The position numbers and the translations under genes are program-made. Shown one piece after another: positions 24,021 to 37,300 of a stretch of DNA of 64,000 nucleotides. This DNA comes from Caprimulgus europaeus (lineage: Eukaryota > Chordata > Aves > Caprimulgiformes > Caprimulgidae), in the NCBI GenBank assembly GCA_907165065.1, contig OU015523.1:115284246-115348245 (forward strand), written 5' to 3'. The stretch's first letter is position 1, and each line of letters starts with the position of its first letter. Under the pieces are notes generated by a model. That model was given only the letters and a program-made list of their open reading frames with translations. It made no database searches and was not told the DNA's origin.

Positions 24021-24884
24021 GCTAATTTAAAACAATACAACTATTTAAGACTTCTAAAAGTCCTTTGAAAGAGAAGAAAAAATAAACCAGTCTGTGCTTC
24101 AACTTCTACTTTTACCGCAAGGACTCCATGAAGCTCTTAACTACAGGGTCCTCTGAGCTTCAGTATGCTGGGAGGAGAAAAAACAGTTTTTCAACTACAG
24201 TTTGGCAAATTTGTGAGAATCAAGGTGTTTATGCAGCTGTGTGTGTGGGGAAAAAAAGGGATAAGAAACCTTGGCTTAAAGGTTTTTACCTTGATTGGTA
24301 TTTCTCCTGGAGAAGCTGGGAAATGTATGGCACCTCCTCACATAGAACAGGAGTGGTGACCTCATGGCAGCAAAAATACTACAAGTTGGAATTACTACTC
24401 TTCACCCAGGAGAGTTGTCACAATTCTTGTTCAGAAGACAGCTATTTAAATTCAATTAAACAAGTAGCATTACAGCAGAAAGGTATATTTGAAAATACAA
24501 AGGTCTTTTTTAGGAGGCAGAATAACATTAACTTCACAGGCACAATGAAGTCTAAATAGTATGCAGTAAAGTGATGCATCTGCAGCAGCATCAGCAGTTC
24601 TTGATTTTGTTGAAAGTAGCCTCAATCTTACAAGTAACTCCTTCCTTTCACTTAAACAATGTCAACATTGGTAGTAGCCTATCCCTTCTTACCATCTAAT
24701 CACCAAAGCTACAAGCCTGAACCTGAATGGAGCCTCTTATTCTCAGTGCTGTTTTCTGTCACCAACATCAACCTGCCCACACAAAAACTTCTGCATGACC
24801 AGGTCATAAGGACCTGCAAAAAGGGTGCAATGAAGATTACAAAGCATTTTGACTGATTTGTAGTTGTTACTTATTCAAGGTGTT
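24021..24884 (-). other. FAT3 upstream/5' intron sequence without recognised genes
   Basis: A 143-codon open frame lies at 24128-24559 on the + strand. Its product has no signal peptide, repeat or family motif that I recognise, so it is treated as chance. Confidence 0.5.
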
Positions 24885-25117
24885 CATAGAACCATAGAAC
24901 GGTTTGGGTTGGAAGGGACCTTAAAGATCATCCAGTTCCCACCCCCCTGTCATCAGCAGGGACACCTTCCACTAGACCAGGTTGCTCAAAGCCTCATCCA
25001 GCCTGGCCTTGAACACTTCCAGGGAGGAGCATCCACAACTTCCTTGGGCAACCTGTTCCACTGTCTCACTACTCTCACAGTGAAGAATTTCTTCCTAATA
25101 TCTCATCTAAACATTAG
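24885..25117 (-). mobile_element. CR1 LINE 3' end fragment, the only copy in FAT3-sense orientation
   Basis: On the minus strand it runs from the ORF2 end (GAAGAAATTCTTCACTG region) through TTGGATGAGGC-like 3' UTR to CCTTCCAACCCAAACCGTTC and TATGGTTCTATG. It therefore starts on the right and ends at 24885. It is the only one of ten copies that lies in the same direction as FAT3. Confidence 0.93.
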
Positions 25118-27482
25118 ATTGTGTAGGTAGTAACACATAAGATGTGTTACTTACATCAAGTTGCATCAATGATAGGAAAAGATGTTTTTCATAATCTATT
25201 CTCAATAGTGCAAGAAGGAGGTAGGAGCCCATGCATGTCAGTGCCCTCTCCTGGAATAAGTCTCTTCCACAGCACAGAACTAGGAAAAACTCTTCCTAAC
25301 TCTTGGAAATTCTATTTAAGGCACACAGATGTTAGCGATCTAAGAGTTTAGAGACCAAGCTATCATTCTACCAGTAAACCTCTATCACAGACTAGAGCTA
25401 GGCATGGATTTTATACTCTCCCCTCATTACACAGGCAGTATCACTAGTGTGTTGTCAAGTGAGAATAGGGAAAAAAGCACATTTAAATGGCATTTCCTCT
25501 AGCCAAACATCTTCCTTGAGCTGCACTCCACAATAAATTACCCAGACCGGACAGGCTAACAATTTACTGGTGAGGAAAAGACATCAGAAAATAGAATAAG
25601 AACTTAGAATCTGTGCCACAGAGAAATGAATTAAAAATGTGCATTTAACTCTAGGCAGGAGGGAAAAAAAACCTGACTGACACTGACAGATTTACAACAG
25701 GGGATATATTCATGGGGCTACCTGCTCCCTGATGAGCACAAAGACATGATTTTCCATATATATGATTATATCATGATGTTGTTTATCCCAAAAAGAGAAG
25801 ATGAAGACAAAATGTCCATTTCTGCAGAGTAAGCCCTTGCAAGAGACAGTGCTATAAATCCTGACCTTCCTTAGAGCTGCAAATCCTCCTGCTGCCTGCA
25901 TATAATTTCACACAGGAGAAAGGCCGCTCAGCATGTAGCAAGTGTAATTCCAGGCCGTCCCTAGGAAGTGAAGATTTAGCCACCCAGCCATACGTTATGA
26001 ATAACTTTGTTTTGCTAGCAGGTGCTGGGGATTTTTTCCATACAACACCAATTTTTGCCAAGGATCAGTTCATCAGCAAATGCTTCCACTCGCGAGCAGG
26101 AGCCAGGCATCGTTTGTCTTCCCGGCGAGAATGTGCAAAGGGTCTGTCGGACTCTCCCTTCCCCCTCAAGGACGATAAGTAGCTTGGGGAAATGGTAGGG
26201 GGGAGATGGGAGGAATAATTTGCCATCATGTGAGATGTGTTTGAAAGGGAATTCCTAGGAGCCACCTTACCAGGGATTTGAGCTTGTCCCTTGGTGGTCT
26301 GCCCCCAGGGAAACAAAGGCTGATACTCAGCTCCCTGCTTTGTGTACCTCCAGTCCCCCCAGGCTCCTGCTTCATCATCACCGTAAAATGGGGAAGCTCT
26401 GGGGCAGTTTCAAAATGAGACAGTTATTTCCTTAGGGGCTACATGCTTCCTTATAAAACACACTCAAAGATACTATTTTTTGCTTATTTGGCTTCCCCCC
26501 ACTTAAGTTTATCATATAACTCTACTTTGACCCCCATCCAAGGAGGTCTGGCTTGAAAGCTGTTTCTGGGTACAATGTCAATATAAAAAACCCAGAACTG
26601 GTCAGTCTCACTCCTGGTCTTTCCCCAGCTCTCCCTTCATCACATATTAACTGGGATCTTCCCCAAACAGCCAGCTTTTTACCACACTGCACCTCCAAGC
26701 CTCAGGGGCAAGGAGTCTGCTCACGTACCTGGAGGGCTGCCCAGGACCAGCACCCTCCATGCAGCACCTTCCAGCTTCATACACTGGGACCTGAGCAGTG
26801 ATTGCACTGCCCTCTTCACAAATCTGACCCTTACTATCATGCAAGTAATAAATACAGTTGAGACCAGAGAACCTTTTGTACAGAACCCTAGAGCAACCCC
26901 AACTCTGCTTTTTATAATGCCCAGTGAAACACAGCAATGGAATAAGCACTATGAAAGCTAAAGTGCAGCACAGATGCGAATGTGATGTCCCTGCAGCTGA
27001 AAAAGCACCTTCCACCTTTCCCACGCAGGCTCAGTTCCCACCCTGCATTTGCTTCTGTGGTATTTTCCTGCAAACCCACTCCCACGAGTCCCAGGCGCTG
27101 CCGGCTGCTGCCGCCGGTCTGCTCTGTGTTCGGGATGCTGCACATACTCCTTCTGACAGCTTGCACAGGCTTGTATAAACTATTTGGATATAGTTTATAC
27201 TATGAAAGAAGTCTGTGAGATTTACAACTACTGTTTCCAGGGCCATAATAGGTATGTAGGTGTAAGGACTGGTGTAAGCTGTTAGTCTCAGAGGAAAAAA
27301 ATACTATATATCTCACTCAGACACTGCATGTAGAGGTAGGGCAGCTCAAACGGTCCAGACCTGTATATAGGGTCAAAAGGAGGGTGTCTGAAAAACATGA
27401 ATATACAAATGCTTCTTTCCAGTTGACAGCTCCATGTAAAAAAAAACCCACCACATAAAATGGAGACCAGGTGACTGCTAAA
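25118..27482 (-). other. FAT3 upstream/5' intron sequence without recognised genes
   Basis: The stretch 26900-27250 is open in several overlapping frames on both strands. These frames contradict each other and show no protein motif. Confidence 0.5.
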
Positions 27483-27543
27483 TTGGACTAGATGATCTTT
27501 AAAGGTCCCTTCCAATCCAAACTATTCCACGATTCTATGATTA
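27483..27543 (+). mobile_element. CR1 LINE terminal fragment (~60 bp)
   Basis: Contains TTGGACTAGATGATCTTTAA, GGTCCCTTCCAATCC and CCACGATTCTATGATT. Only the last 60 or so bases of the CR1 3' UTR were inserted or survive. Confidence 0.85.
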
Positions 27544-30500
27544 CGAGATGCCAAGTCAAAAGAATGACAATTACAAGGGGACTGTGGGATAAAGCATTTC
27601 ACTCCATGCCAGACCTTGGGATAAGCCCGACTAAAGGTCTGTCCTGAAATGGTTTGCTGAGTGACAGAGAGGTGGTGACAGCAGGACTGCTTCCTGCAGT
27701 GGCAGCTAGGGCTGAAAAGGCAGGTGTGGACAGAGTCAGTAGGAACAAGAAGGGACAGTCAGCAGAGGGAAGAGCAGAGGCAGAGCATGGCACCTGGTGA
27801 GTGAGGTGAGCCGGGAGGGCTGGTGAGCAGCACTGAGGGACACGTCCCCACAACCAGCACAGTGCCATTTACAACACACAGAGGCAGAGGTGTGTTCTTG
27901 CCCACGGCATGCCAGGCTTGTGGTCCAAAAGTTCTGTCAGGGTTGCTGATCCTCCAGCATCTACCATAACTTGATGGTGTTCGGTCCATGCAGGAGCAAC
28001 ACTCAAAGTGACCTGAGAAAATGGTATTGCCTGAGCAATATCAGAAGAAATCTCAGAAGATGACATATGGATGCATCTAGGTGCCATTAAGAAAAAAAAA
28101 CCCACACAATTAAATAGAACAACCACTTGGGAAATATCTAAATCTTATGATTCCAGAGGAAAAAAAAAGAACGAAAAAAAATTATTTATTGAGGCTAGGA
28201 ACTGGATTATTGGTTTTGCAATGCTGCTTCTCTCAGAGATGGCTGGGATACACAGCAATAGAGCGAGATCATGCTTGAAATGCATTTGAGCAAATATTTT
28301 GATTGAGTTCTCAACAACTTTGAGATTTGAGAACAAAACCTAGATTTAGCAGTGAACGTTTTTCCTTTGACAGGGCAGGAATCTGCAGGGTGCTGGCCCC
28401 TGCTGCTGTGCCACAGGCATGACAAAGAGCTGCTTTCACTTCTGGAGTGACCCACTAGATTTGTCTACAACCAACTAGAGATGTCTACGTGGGTCTGACT
28501 TCCAGGCACTGCAGAGCAATCACCTTTCTGAAAGACAACTCCCAAAAAACAGCCTCCTGCTGCCCCTCTGGTAAAGTAGCCTTGGAAAACATGGACCGAC
28601 CCTGAGCTCACAACTGCTCACAAAAAAAACCAAAGAAAAACAATTGTTGATAAATACAGTGGCTGCTTTCTAAATTTTCCTCTGCAAAAAATCAGAAAGG
28701 TTACCGTTTGATCTAACAGGAAGCGTTTAGAGAAATGGCTTTTGTCATTACTTTTTAAAATTGCAACCAGCTCAGGCCATGGAAATTGGTTAACCTGCCT
28801 AAGGAAGAAGCAGCACATGGACAGATCAGGTCAAACACATCACAGTTTCTCTCAGATAAGTGGGATCCACACTGCAGATACTGTGTGGAAAACAGAAAAG
28901 TAGATGCAGTCAGCCTTAAACCGAACAAAGTTACGACAGAAACTCAGAAATTTCCTTTCCATCTCATGTGTTAAGGCCCAAACATTGTAAGAAAGAAAAC
29001 TTTCCATCCAAGCTGGCCTTGGACTGCTACCCATGTTGGAAACACCTGCATGCATACAAGGTGCTGAATCCAATCATTTTGAATGGGATATTATAACATG
29101 CCAATTTCGATGCACACAAGGGAGTGCGGGTGGTGTTCAGACAGACTGATCTGCCTTGGGTGCAGAGAAGAACCTCTGGTCCCACTTCTGGTCCCACCTT
29201 CCCAGGGAGCAGCCCCCAAGGGAAAGGCACAGCACTGGAAGCTTTCTGCATGTGGAAAATCCCTCCGCACTTGAACGAGTTACCCACACTGAAACCATGC
29301 ACACTTCTGCCCCCCTCCAGTGGTCAGCTCATGCAGAGATATTTGAGACCATAACCACTTTTTAGCTAACAAGACATTAACTCAAACCACTAAGGCTTCA
29401 GCTTTCCAGCGCTGCCAGTTCAGTCCAGCAGCTGGGAGTCCCTCAAAGCCTGTTGCGTGTTTGGAAAGGCCCAACTTTGCAGGCACAGCCCAATTAAAAG
29501 CTCCACAGAGCAGAGATCACTATTTAAAGATGAACTGTTAACTTTTGTTTATTTATAGCAAAACCATTAATTGCTAATCACATATTTGTTTGCTGGAAAA
29601 ACAACGCTCCAAAATAAACACAGAGTTTAAAGACCATTCCCAGAACACTGAACGGTATCAAGAACAGTGCTAAAAATGTAAATTAGAAACATCAAAACAC
29701 ATCAGGATTTCAACTGGAAGAACAAACAACCCATTATTTCTGTGCCAGAAGAGAGGTTACCCATAAGCTGTCAGTTAGCTGCACAGTCATCTACAGACCA
29801 ACAGTTATTTATGTCCTGGAGAATGACAGACACCACTGCACACTATCTGTTGAAAGTATCTTCAAGGCAATCAGCATATGCTAGATTAAATGAGGTATCT
29901 CTTAATACAGAGTTTCAGTAATCAGCCTGGAAAAGTGCCTTTTAAATATTTGGCATTAGAGGCAGAACCTCAGAAAGAGGGTAATTTCATTTATGAGCCA
30001 GTTTCATATATCAAAATCATACCAAAAAAAAAAAAGTTTGGTTGTTTGTTTTTTTTTAGCTCTCATCACTAACAGAGCTCCATGCTTCCCTTGGGAGAAG
30101 CAAGTTCCCTCAAATATCTACAGGAGTCCTGCATGGAGAACTAAGGAAAACAGCCTTATGGAGCTGTGATTTGCCCTTTCCCCATGAAAGGCTTTTTAAA
30201 CAAGCACAGCAGCCCAGGCTGCATGGAAAGCCACGTCACCAGCCATGCTGGGAAGCACTAACAACTCCACAGCAGACTGCTATCTCCTGCCTGAAATCCT
30301 GACAGGTACAGGACCTCCCTGGAGCACCCACATCCCCTGGCTGTCAGAAAAGCTTCGACTGCAAAGTGCCTACACCTGACCTGACAGCACTGCTCTCCAG
30401 TTCCCTATTTGAACGCCAGGTAAGTGCACGTTTCAGGAACGTGGCTTCAGTCTTCAAAATCACATCTAGATCTTGAAAAGTTATTGGAGACACTGACCGT

Positions 30501-30724
30501 GAAATGGAGACCAGTAAGGCAAGAGAAATAATAATAATAACAGCAACAACAGTGTCAAGACTCCATTATGCTGTTGAAAACAGTAGCTACTAGGAAGAAG
30601 AGGCGCACCTCTTCAAGCTTCACCCTTCTCCATTTGCTCTCCTGGTGTCAGGATCATCTGCAACCCAAGGTCAAGCTGCAAAGCCTGTACTCTCAGATTC
30701 TGGACAGAAAGCAAACACCACATG
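27544..30724 (-). other. FAT3 upstream/5' intron sequence without recognised genes
   Basis: Mixed composition. A short AAT/AAC-rich tract is at 30527-30552. Bases 30605-30724 precede the recognisable CR1 copy and might be its diverged 5' continuation. No exon seen. Confidence 0.5.
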
Positions 30725-31300
30725 CATTGGATCAAGAGCAGCTGTGAGGAGAAGCACTTGGGGGTACTGATGAATGAGAAGCTCAACATGAGCCACCAAT
30801 GCAAACTTGCAGCCCAGAAGGCCAACTGTATCCTGGGCTGCATCAAGAGAAGCGTGGCCAGCAGGTCGAGAGAGGCAATCCTCCCCCTCTGCTCTGCTCT
30901 CATGAGACCTCACCTGGACTATTGCATCCAGGTCTGGGGCCCCCAACATGAGAAGGACATGAATCTACTGGAGCAAAGTACCTGAAGGGGCTACAGGAAG
31001 ACTGGGGAGGGACTTTTTACAAGGGCAGGGAGTGACAGAACAAGGGGAAATGGCTTTAAGCTGGAAGAGGGTAGATTTAGATTAGGTATTAGGAAGAAAT
31101 TCTTTCACTGTGAGGGTAGTCAGACACTGGAAAAGGTTGCCCAAGGAAGTTGTGGCTGGCCCCTCCCTGGAAGTGTTCAAGGCCAGATTGGATGAGGCTT
31201 TGAGCAACCTGGTCTAGTGGAAGGTGTCCCTGCTGATGGCAGGAGGGTTGGAACTAGAAAATCTTTAAGGTCCCTTCCAACCCAAACCATTCCATGATCA
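30725..31300 (+). mobile_element. CR1 LINE 3' fragment with internal deletion
   Basis: The copy begins in the late ORF2 region (GGAGAAGCACTTGGGGGTAC, AACATGAGCCACCAATGC, GCAGCCCAGAAGGCCAACTG) and runs to GGTCCCTTCCAACCCAAACC and CCATGATC. Compared with the sister copy at 59763-60413 it lacks about 127 bp: GGAGCAAAGTACCTGAAGGG joins two points that are separated there. An AGT is shared at both breakpoints. Antisense to FAT3. Confidence 0.93.
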
Positions 31301-34300
31301 AACACTGGTTGTGGCAAATCACCTAAACAGACAAGACAGAGTCAGGCTCGGTCTCTCTGACCATGCTTTCATCATGCCTCGCCTCAGCTTGTTGCCAGCT
31401 TCCTTGGTCCAGACTTCTCCTCGCTTGCTGGGAGCCCACACAGTGGTAGTGCCACACCACAGCCCCAGCAGATAAATCTTCCTAATGGGAGCCACCCCAG
31501 GCCTTACACACTTTGACAAGCAGAGAAGTTGTTAGCAAAGTGGACATCTCACATCACACAACGCTGATCATCCAACTTAGTGCTCGCCAATGCAAACCGG
31601 GCAGGTCACACCTCCCCAGGCTGCTGATCACATCCTGGAAACAACCAGCCACTGGCCCCACATCTTCTGTTTTTGTGCTGGGAGGGGAGGAAGCAGTGCT
31701 GGCAACCCCGTGTCATCCCACCAGATACCTCTCTGTGCCTCCAGATCCCAGGTGTGGCTGTGCTGAGCTGCTCCAGGTGCACAGCTCCCAGGGACTGTCC
31801 TTGCACAAGGGCACATGGATGTTCCCTCTTACAGCATCCCACAGAAGTCAACTCACCCCACGGGCCGCCCAGCCACAGGCTCATCGTTTTTCCCACTTTT
31901 TTTTCTCTGGCAAGAGATGGGGAAAGATGCTCACCTGAAATATAAGGACTTCAGCCTAAACAATAACTGTTAGCTCATGCCCAGTGAGGTTCACTGCTGC
32001 TGAATTTAACATCCCAATTTAAAATGAAGTTTCACCTAGCAAGGTGCTACTTACACAAAGTTCTTGTTCCTCAAGCTCCTCTATGCACCAATTTAAAGTC
32101 ATATGCCATTTCAGTCTGACCCCTGTAAATCTCCAGAAAGTTAAAATAAAAAAAAAAAAGCTGTGTCAGAGAGCATCAGGTCAAAGATCAAACTCATCAA
32201 GAATAACTTTGCCTGATGTGAAGCTCCACTATCTCAAAAAAGTAAGAGTTATGGAATAGCAATGTATCAGCTTACCAAAACAAACCAGCAAAATTACAAA
32301 TCCATACAGAAAAGGGAAAAAAGAAGCATGTCTCCCTTGTGAAACTGTTATGGATAAGGAGAAAATGTCTGTGGCTATAATATATTTCTATACCACTTTT
32401 TTTAAGAAAAGGCTCTCAATAGCTTTTGGCACATGAAAGCCACTATGAGGACTGCAATAAAATTGAGTGTACTGTAAAAGAGCCATTACACACGCGTCCC
32501 TAAAATTTACGTTCAAATCCTACTGTATTAAATTCTGTGTTCTGTGGCTTTTGGAAAAATGGTTTTATTTTATTAAATGAACTATACAATATATCGTTTC
32601 TCTGAAGAAAAAGTATTGTTAGGAACATAAAGTCATTCTTTTAACATTTAACATTTAAAAAAAAAATTGGTTCAAACTGAAAGCCTACTTTTGCTAAGTG
32701 AGCACACACTGTTAGTGTGAGTGGGGGGTGTATACACACACATGTACAGCCCATTTAGTCATGCCCAGCTGCCCTCATACCTCATGTAACCACACAGCCA
32801 GTGACAGTTACAGCCATTTAAGAGTTTAAATCCTTGTTGCTGTGTTTCTAGGGGATAGCCTAAGGTTCAGTGAAGTCTCAGAGAACATGAAAGCATTTTT
32901 TTTTTTTTGACATGCAAAAACATTGCTCCTGAACAGACATTCCTCAAGTGCACAGAAATGCATCCTGTGCAGCGAGCAGAACAAGCAGAGGTGCTGCACA
33001 CGGTGGAGGTATCACGCACAGAGCTGCACGCTCACGTGCAGGGTCAGCGATGGGCCACGACACGCGGTGCATCACCGGACCAGCCCGGGCATCACAGCCT
33101 GGCGTGCCTACCAACTTCCTCCTAAGAGCTGCAAACCCCCTGCACAACTAAACCAAGTTATGTTCAGGCACAATCATTTCATGACACAGCTTGGTGATCA
33201 CGTTACAGTGCTGGATAAGCCACCGTGGCCACCAAAGCAGCTGTTCCGAGCTCAACCCCCCTTTATTTTTTTTATCCTTTTCTTTTTTTTTTTTGTATTT
33301 TTTGTTGATTTTGTTCTCACTGAGGATTGAGCTGCCCTATTGCAAATATGCCTGTGAACAAAAGGGAGGGAGGGAGATGGGAACCGGTGCCTGGGGCAGG
33401 CGGGAGGGATCCTTTCCATGTCCATGGCAGCTCAAATTGTTTGTCAAACAACAGCCGGAGTTGAGGCAATCAAGATGGTGTGTAAAGAGCAGAAAGTACC
33501 TTCAAGAAACATACTGAACACTATCAAAATACCCAAGACTTAAATAGACACATGATGTATTTAAATGCTTTCACACCCATAACAAATTTTGTTTACTGCC
33601 CAGCATTTAAACAGCTTTTTCTTTACTATTGTAAGACTGTTCCCAAACAGTGTGAATTTGATGTTGCAATGAATAGTAGCACTTCAACTCCTATTTACAA
33701 CCCATTCAGTGACATAATTCCACAAATAGCATGCAGGATTTCCACACTTTATGAAATAAAACCTGTTCTTGGCTCAAAAGAAGTTGTGCAAATTAGCTGA
33801 CAAAAATCACTTCCTTTTGTTTTTCCCTTTCTGACATAGAAAATTAAAGGAAAAAAAGAGAATCACTACCAAGTAATATGAAAAACTTTATTAAAACCAT
33901 TAGAATCATCAAGCATTGTTAACGTTCCTCTTGTAATTACATGCAAAATGCTCAGTATCCAAGGAAACGGCGTAGTAATGAAGTTGGAGACTACTGTATT
34001 ATAAATGCACCTTCTAAATCACCACCAAGAAAGTCTGTTCCAGAGGGACTGGCCAGTTTATTAGTGTGTGACACCCTGATCGCTTAGACATGCTATAGCT
34101 TAAAAACAAAAAGCTAACAAGCTACTTTTGCATAAAGGACCCTTTTGTCTGCCCTGTATGAACAGCCCCTTCTTAGCATCTCATTACAGAGTTCCTCTGC
34201 AGAGTTGCAGATTTCTCTAAGCTCATAGTCACCTTCATGAGAGTTGTTCAGAAAACTATATTGATGGGCACTAATTAAACTGCATAACCAGCAAGAAATG

Positions 34301-37300
34301 AAGCAGAGATGCTGTCTTTTGCTCCAACTCCTCAGCGAACTGAAATGTGCAATAGGAGAAATACTGAAACTCCACTTTTCTCCAGAGCTCATTGGTCTGA
34401 AATCTATTTCATTAGCATCAAGCACTAACACAAACTGACTTATCCTCACATGATTAAAAGTAATTTAAAAATGAATACTTATGCTCCAATATCAACAGCT
34501 CATTCTCAGGGATATTTTTTTAGGAAAACAGGCAGGTCTACAGTAAGGAAGCCAATGCCAAATTAACTCCTGCTTTTTGGTGTTAGCATTTAGATCATCA
34601 TGCCAAACCTCTAGTTTTTAGGTTAAATTTCAGCAAGCATTCAGTCATTCTCCTGATTTCTGTGGCAGCTTACTCCATCCAACAACCACTGACTATAAAG
34701 CAGTTCCAGGCAGGTTCAGTCACCCCCGTCACTTCGTGGATGATCTTTGATATTCCTCCCTTCCAGTATATGTGACAGCTTTATAGCAGCACATACCTCA
34801 ACATCCCTGCTTCTTCCATCGGATGCCCCTGTAATCTTTCTCTGTGACCTTTACATTCCCTTTGGCTCATTCTTTTCCATGACTCTAACAGCCTTTATAT
34901 AAGTAGATAGCCTGAGCTACACACAGAATTCCCAGGGTGGCCTCAGGCAGAGATAGCCAAGTGCTAGAACAACCTGACTGTCAGCTCCTGCCCGACGGCA
35001 CATACAGTCATACAACTCTGTGGCTTTGCTGGATGCTCTCAGACACTGTGCTGATCTGGTAAAAAAAGGCTCCATCGTCTTCATGACGCCTATTCTTTTG
35101 AGCCTTGTCTCTTTGGTTGTCACAAACTTCACTCCTTTCCCGCTGTAACCCTCATTGCCTCTGCATGCAGATCCAAAGGCAACTTGTCTGCCCTTCTCTT
35201 TCCATCCTCATGGTTTTGGGGGCCTTGTATCATTGAAACAACATTCACATCTTCAGTAAATATTGTTGCTTTTCTTATACTTCCCCTCTTCCAAATCGAC
35301 ATGGGGCTGATCCTCTTTCTCACCTCCACAAACAGCTTCATCTCATGAAACACCTTGCTGCTTTGTCTGGTGCTTCCTCCTCTCAAGCTCTGAAGCTCAC
35401 TTTCCCACACCACAATAACTGATCTTGCACAATTAACCTTGCCTCCTATGACTAAGACATTTTCTTAAAAGGCTATAGAAATTAGGGCCATAGCTTTATC
35501 TTGCTACTCCTTTTTCTCTCTCTGTCAATACATGCCAGTTGTACAGCATGCCCTAATGGCAGTTTCTGCACTGTATCAGTTTATCTGCAAATGTGGCTTA
35601 TAGTACCATAATTATCTGATACTTCCTTAGATCTCTCTTCACATTGCTTTCTTTAAATCTCCTCTATAATGTCATAAATGAGTTACCAGACTGGCTAAAA
35701 ACTTTATTTTCTAAAGGCATCATCTTGTACTCTTGTACTTGAAGCAGTTGTGCACTCGAAGCAGTTGAGCAAGTGAACTTTCTCATTCCCGCTCCATTTT
35801 ACCGTACTGGCAGCTCATCTACTTCACCAGATCTGGTTTTTAATTTTGCCTACGACCAACAGTGACCACAGCAGTAATCTTGAAAATATCAATCCTCTCT
35901 CAAAAGCCACATCAGAGATGGAATTACTAGAAACACTACACCAGTGAAGTCAAAAACCCAGCAATGGTCGAAATGTGTCAGCACTGTAAGAGCTGCTGCA
36001 CCTTAGGCACTTTCTGCTTAATGCAAAGTGATCCTTAAAAGTTACAATTACAACCAAAGCTGGTTAGTTCAGAAAACTCAAGTCTAGAAGGGTAAGGGGA
36101 CATTTCAATAACCTTTCAAGACACTGCTGTTTATGCAGACTCACCAAGAACTCACCATCAAGGAAACATTGAGGGGATCTGAACTCATTTTATCTCTACA
36201 AGGCAAGTACGGGATGCAAAACTACAAATACTAACTGCCTCCACAAAGTCCATCTCCAAAAGGGTAACTGTCCTGGCCAAGTCATCAGAGGCCTCATTTC
36301 CAGAAGTACAAGGCACCTGTAATTCCATTTAACAGGAATGTCACTGTTCACTACCATGGGAAAGTTGAGCTCTTCACCTCTCTGTTTTAGCTTACTTATT
36401 GTGGCTCGTGCTTATCTGCCTACCGTGAATGTCGTGAGGTTTAATTAGTTTTGGTCTATAAAACACACTGAGATCCCCTGGAAAAGCTGTATATGCATTC
36501 ACACTAGGATCCCTGCAAGATAATTTTCTTGGCATCCCCAGAGTAACCAGCATGAGCAGTCAGAGGACAACTCCAAAGACGAGGTACTCAAAGCACTAAG
36601 CTGTCAGCAATCTCCATCTGCATCTGGAGGATCAAAAGTTTCAGGGGCAGCATTTTGGTACAACACATGCTGCAACTGATGTGGGAGTTAAAAGTGGTTT
36701 TACAGAAGAATGCTGGCAAAAACATTCTCATCAGCATCTTTCAGCAAAAATAAAGTAAAAAAAAAAAAAAGCCCACCTCACAAGGGAGAAAATAGGGGAA
36801 AAAAATGGAAATCAATAACAGTAACAAAAGCACCATATGGGTTTTTTAAATATCCCAAACAGCTTAAAGTTGCCCAGACTTCTGTATTCATTAATTTCTC
36901 AGGACACAGATTTATTTATTTATGGCTCAGAAAAGAATTCCCAGCTCAGAGGCTTTCCAAAGAACAACCCTCCCCAGTTCTGCATGGCCACCTCACCCTG
37001 CCATTTTCTTATTCTGATGCTAATGCAGTTCAAACAACCCAAGCCTGCATTTTTTATCTATGCAATAAGCCTATCTTTAGGTCACTTAGTTGTGTCAGTT
37101 TAAATCACAACATTCCCATAGAGAAAAATTTGATCATTTTATTTACTTTTGGGGACAGAGAAGGGAGAAGGAAAAAAGTTCATTATAAAAACACTTTCTT
37201 TGTTTGTGGTGCCTAATTCAAACCCCACTGAAATCTGCATTAATTTAAACAGCAGTTGAACCATGAGAAACAATGTTTAATTAAGACTGGCACAGCTACC

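Noticed and set aside
24128..24559. 143-codon open frame next to the LTR fragment, considered as an ERV coding remnant
   Set aside because: No Gag, Pol or Env motif is visible and the composition is like the flanking intron.
36710..37216. 168-codon open frame on the + strand
   Set aside because: Low-complexity lysine-rich start from a poly-A tract, no domain, no splice context; treated as chance.
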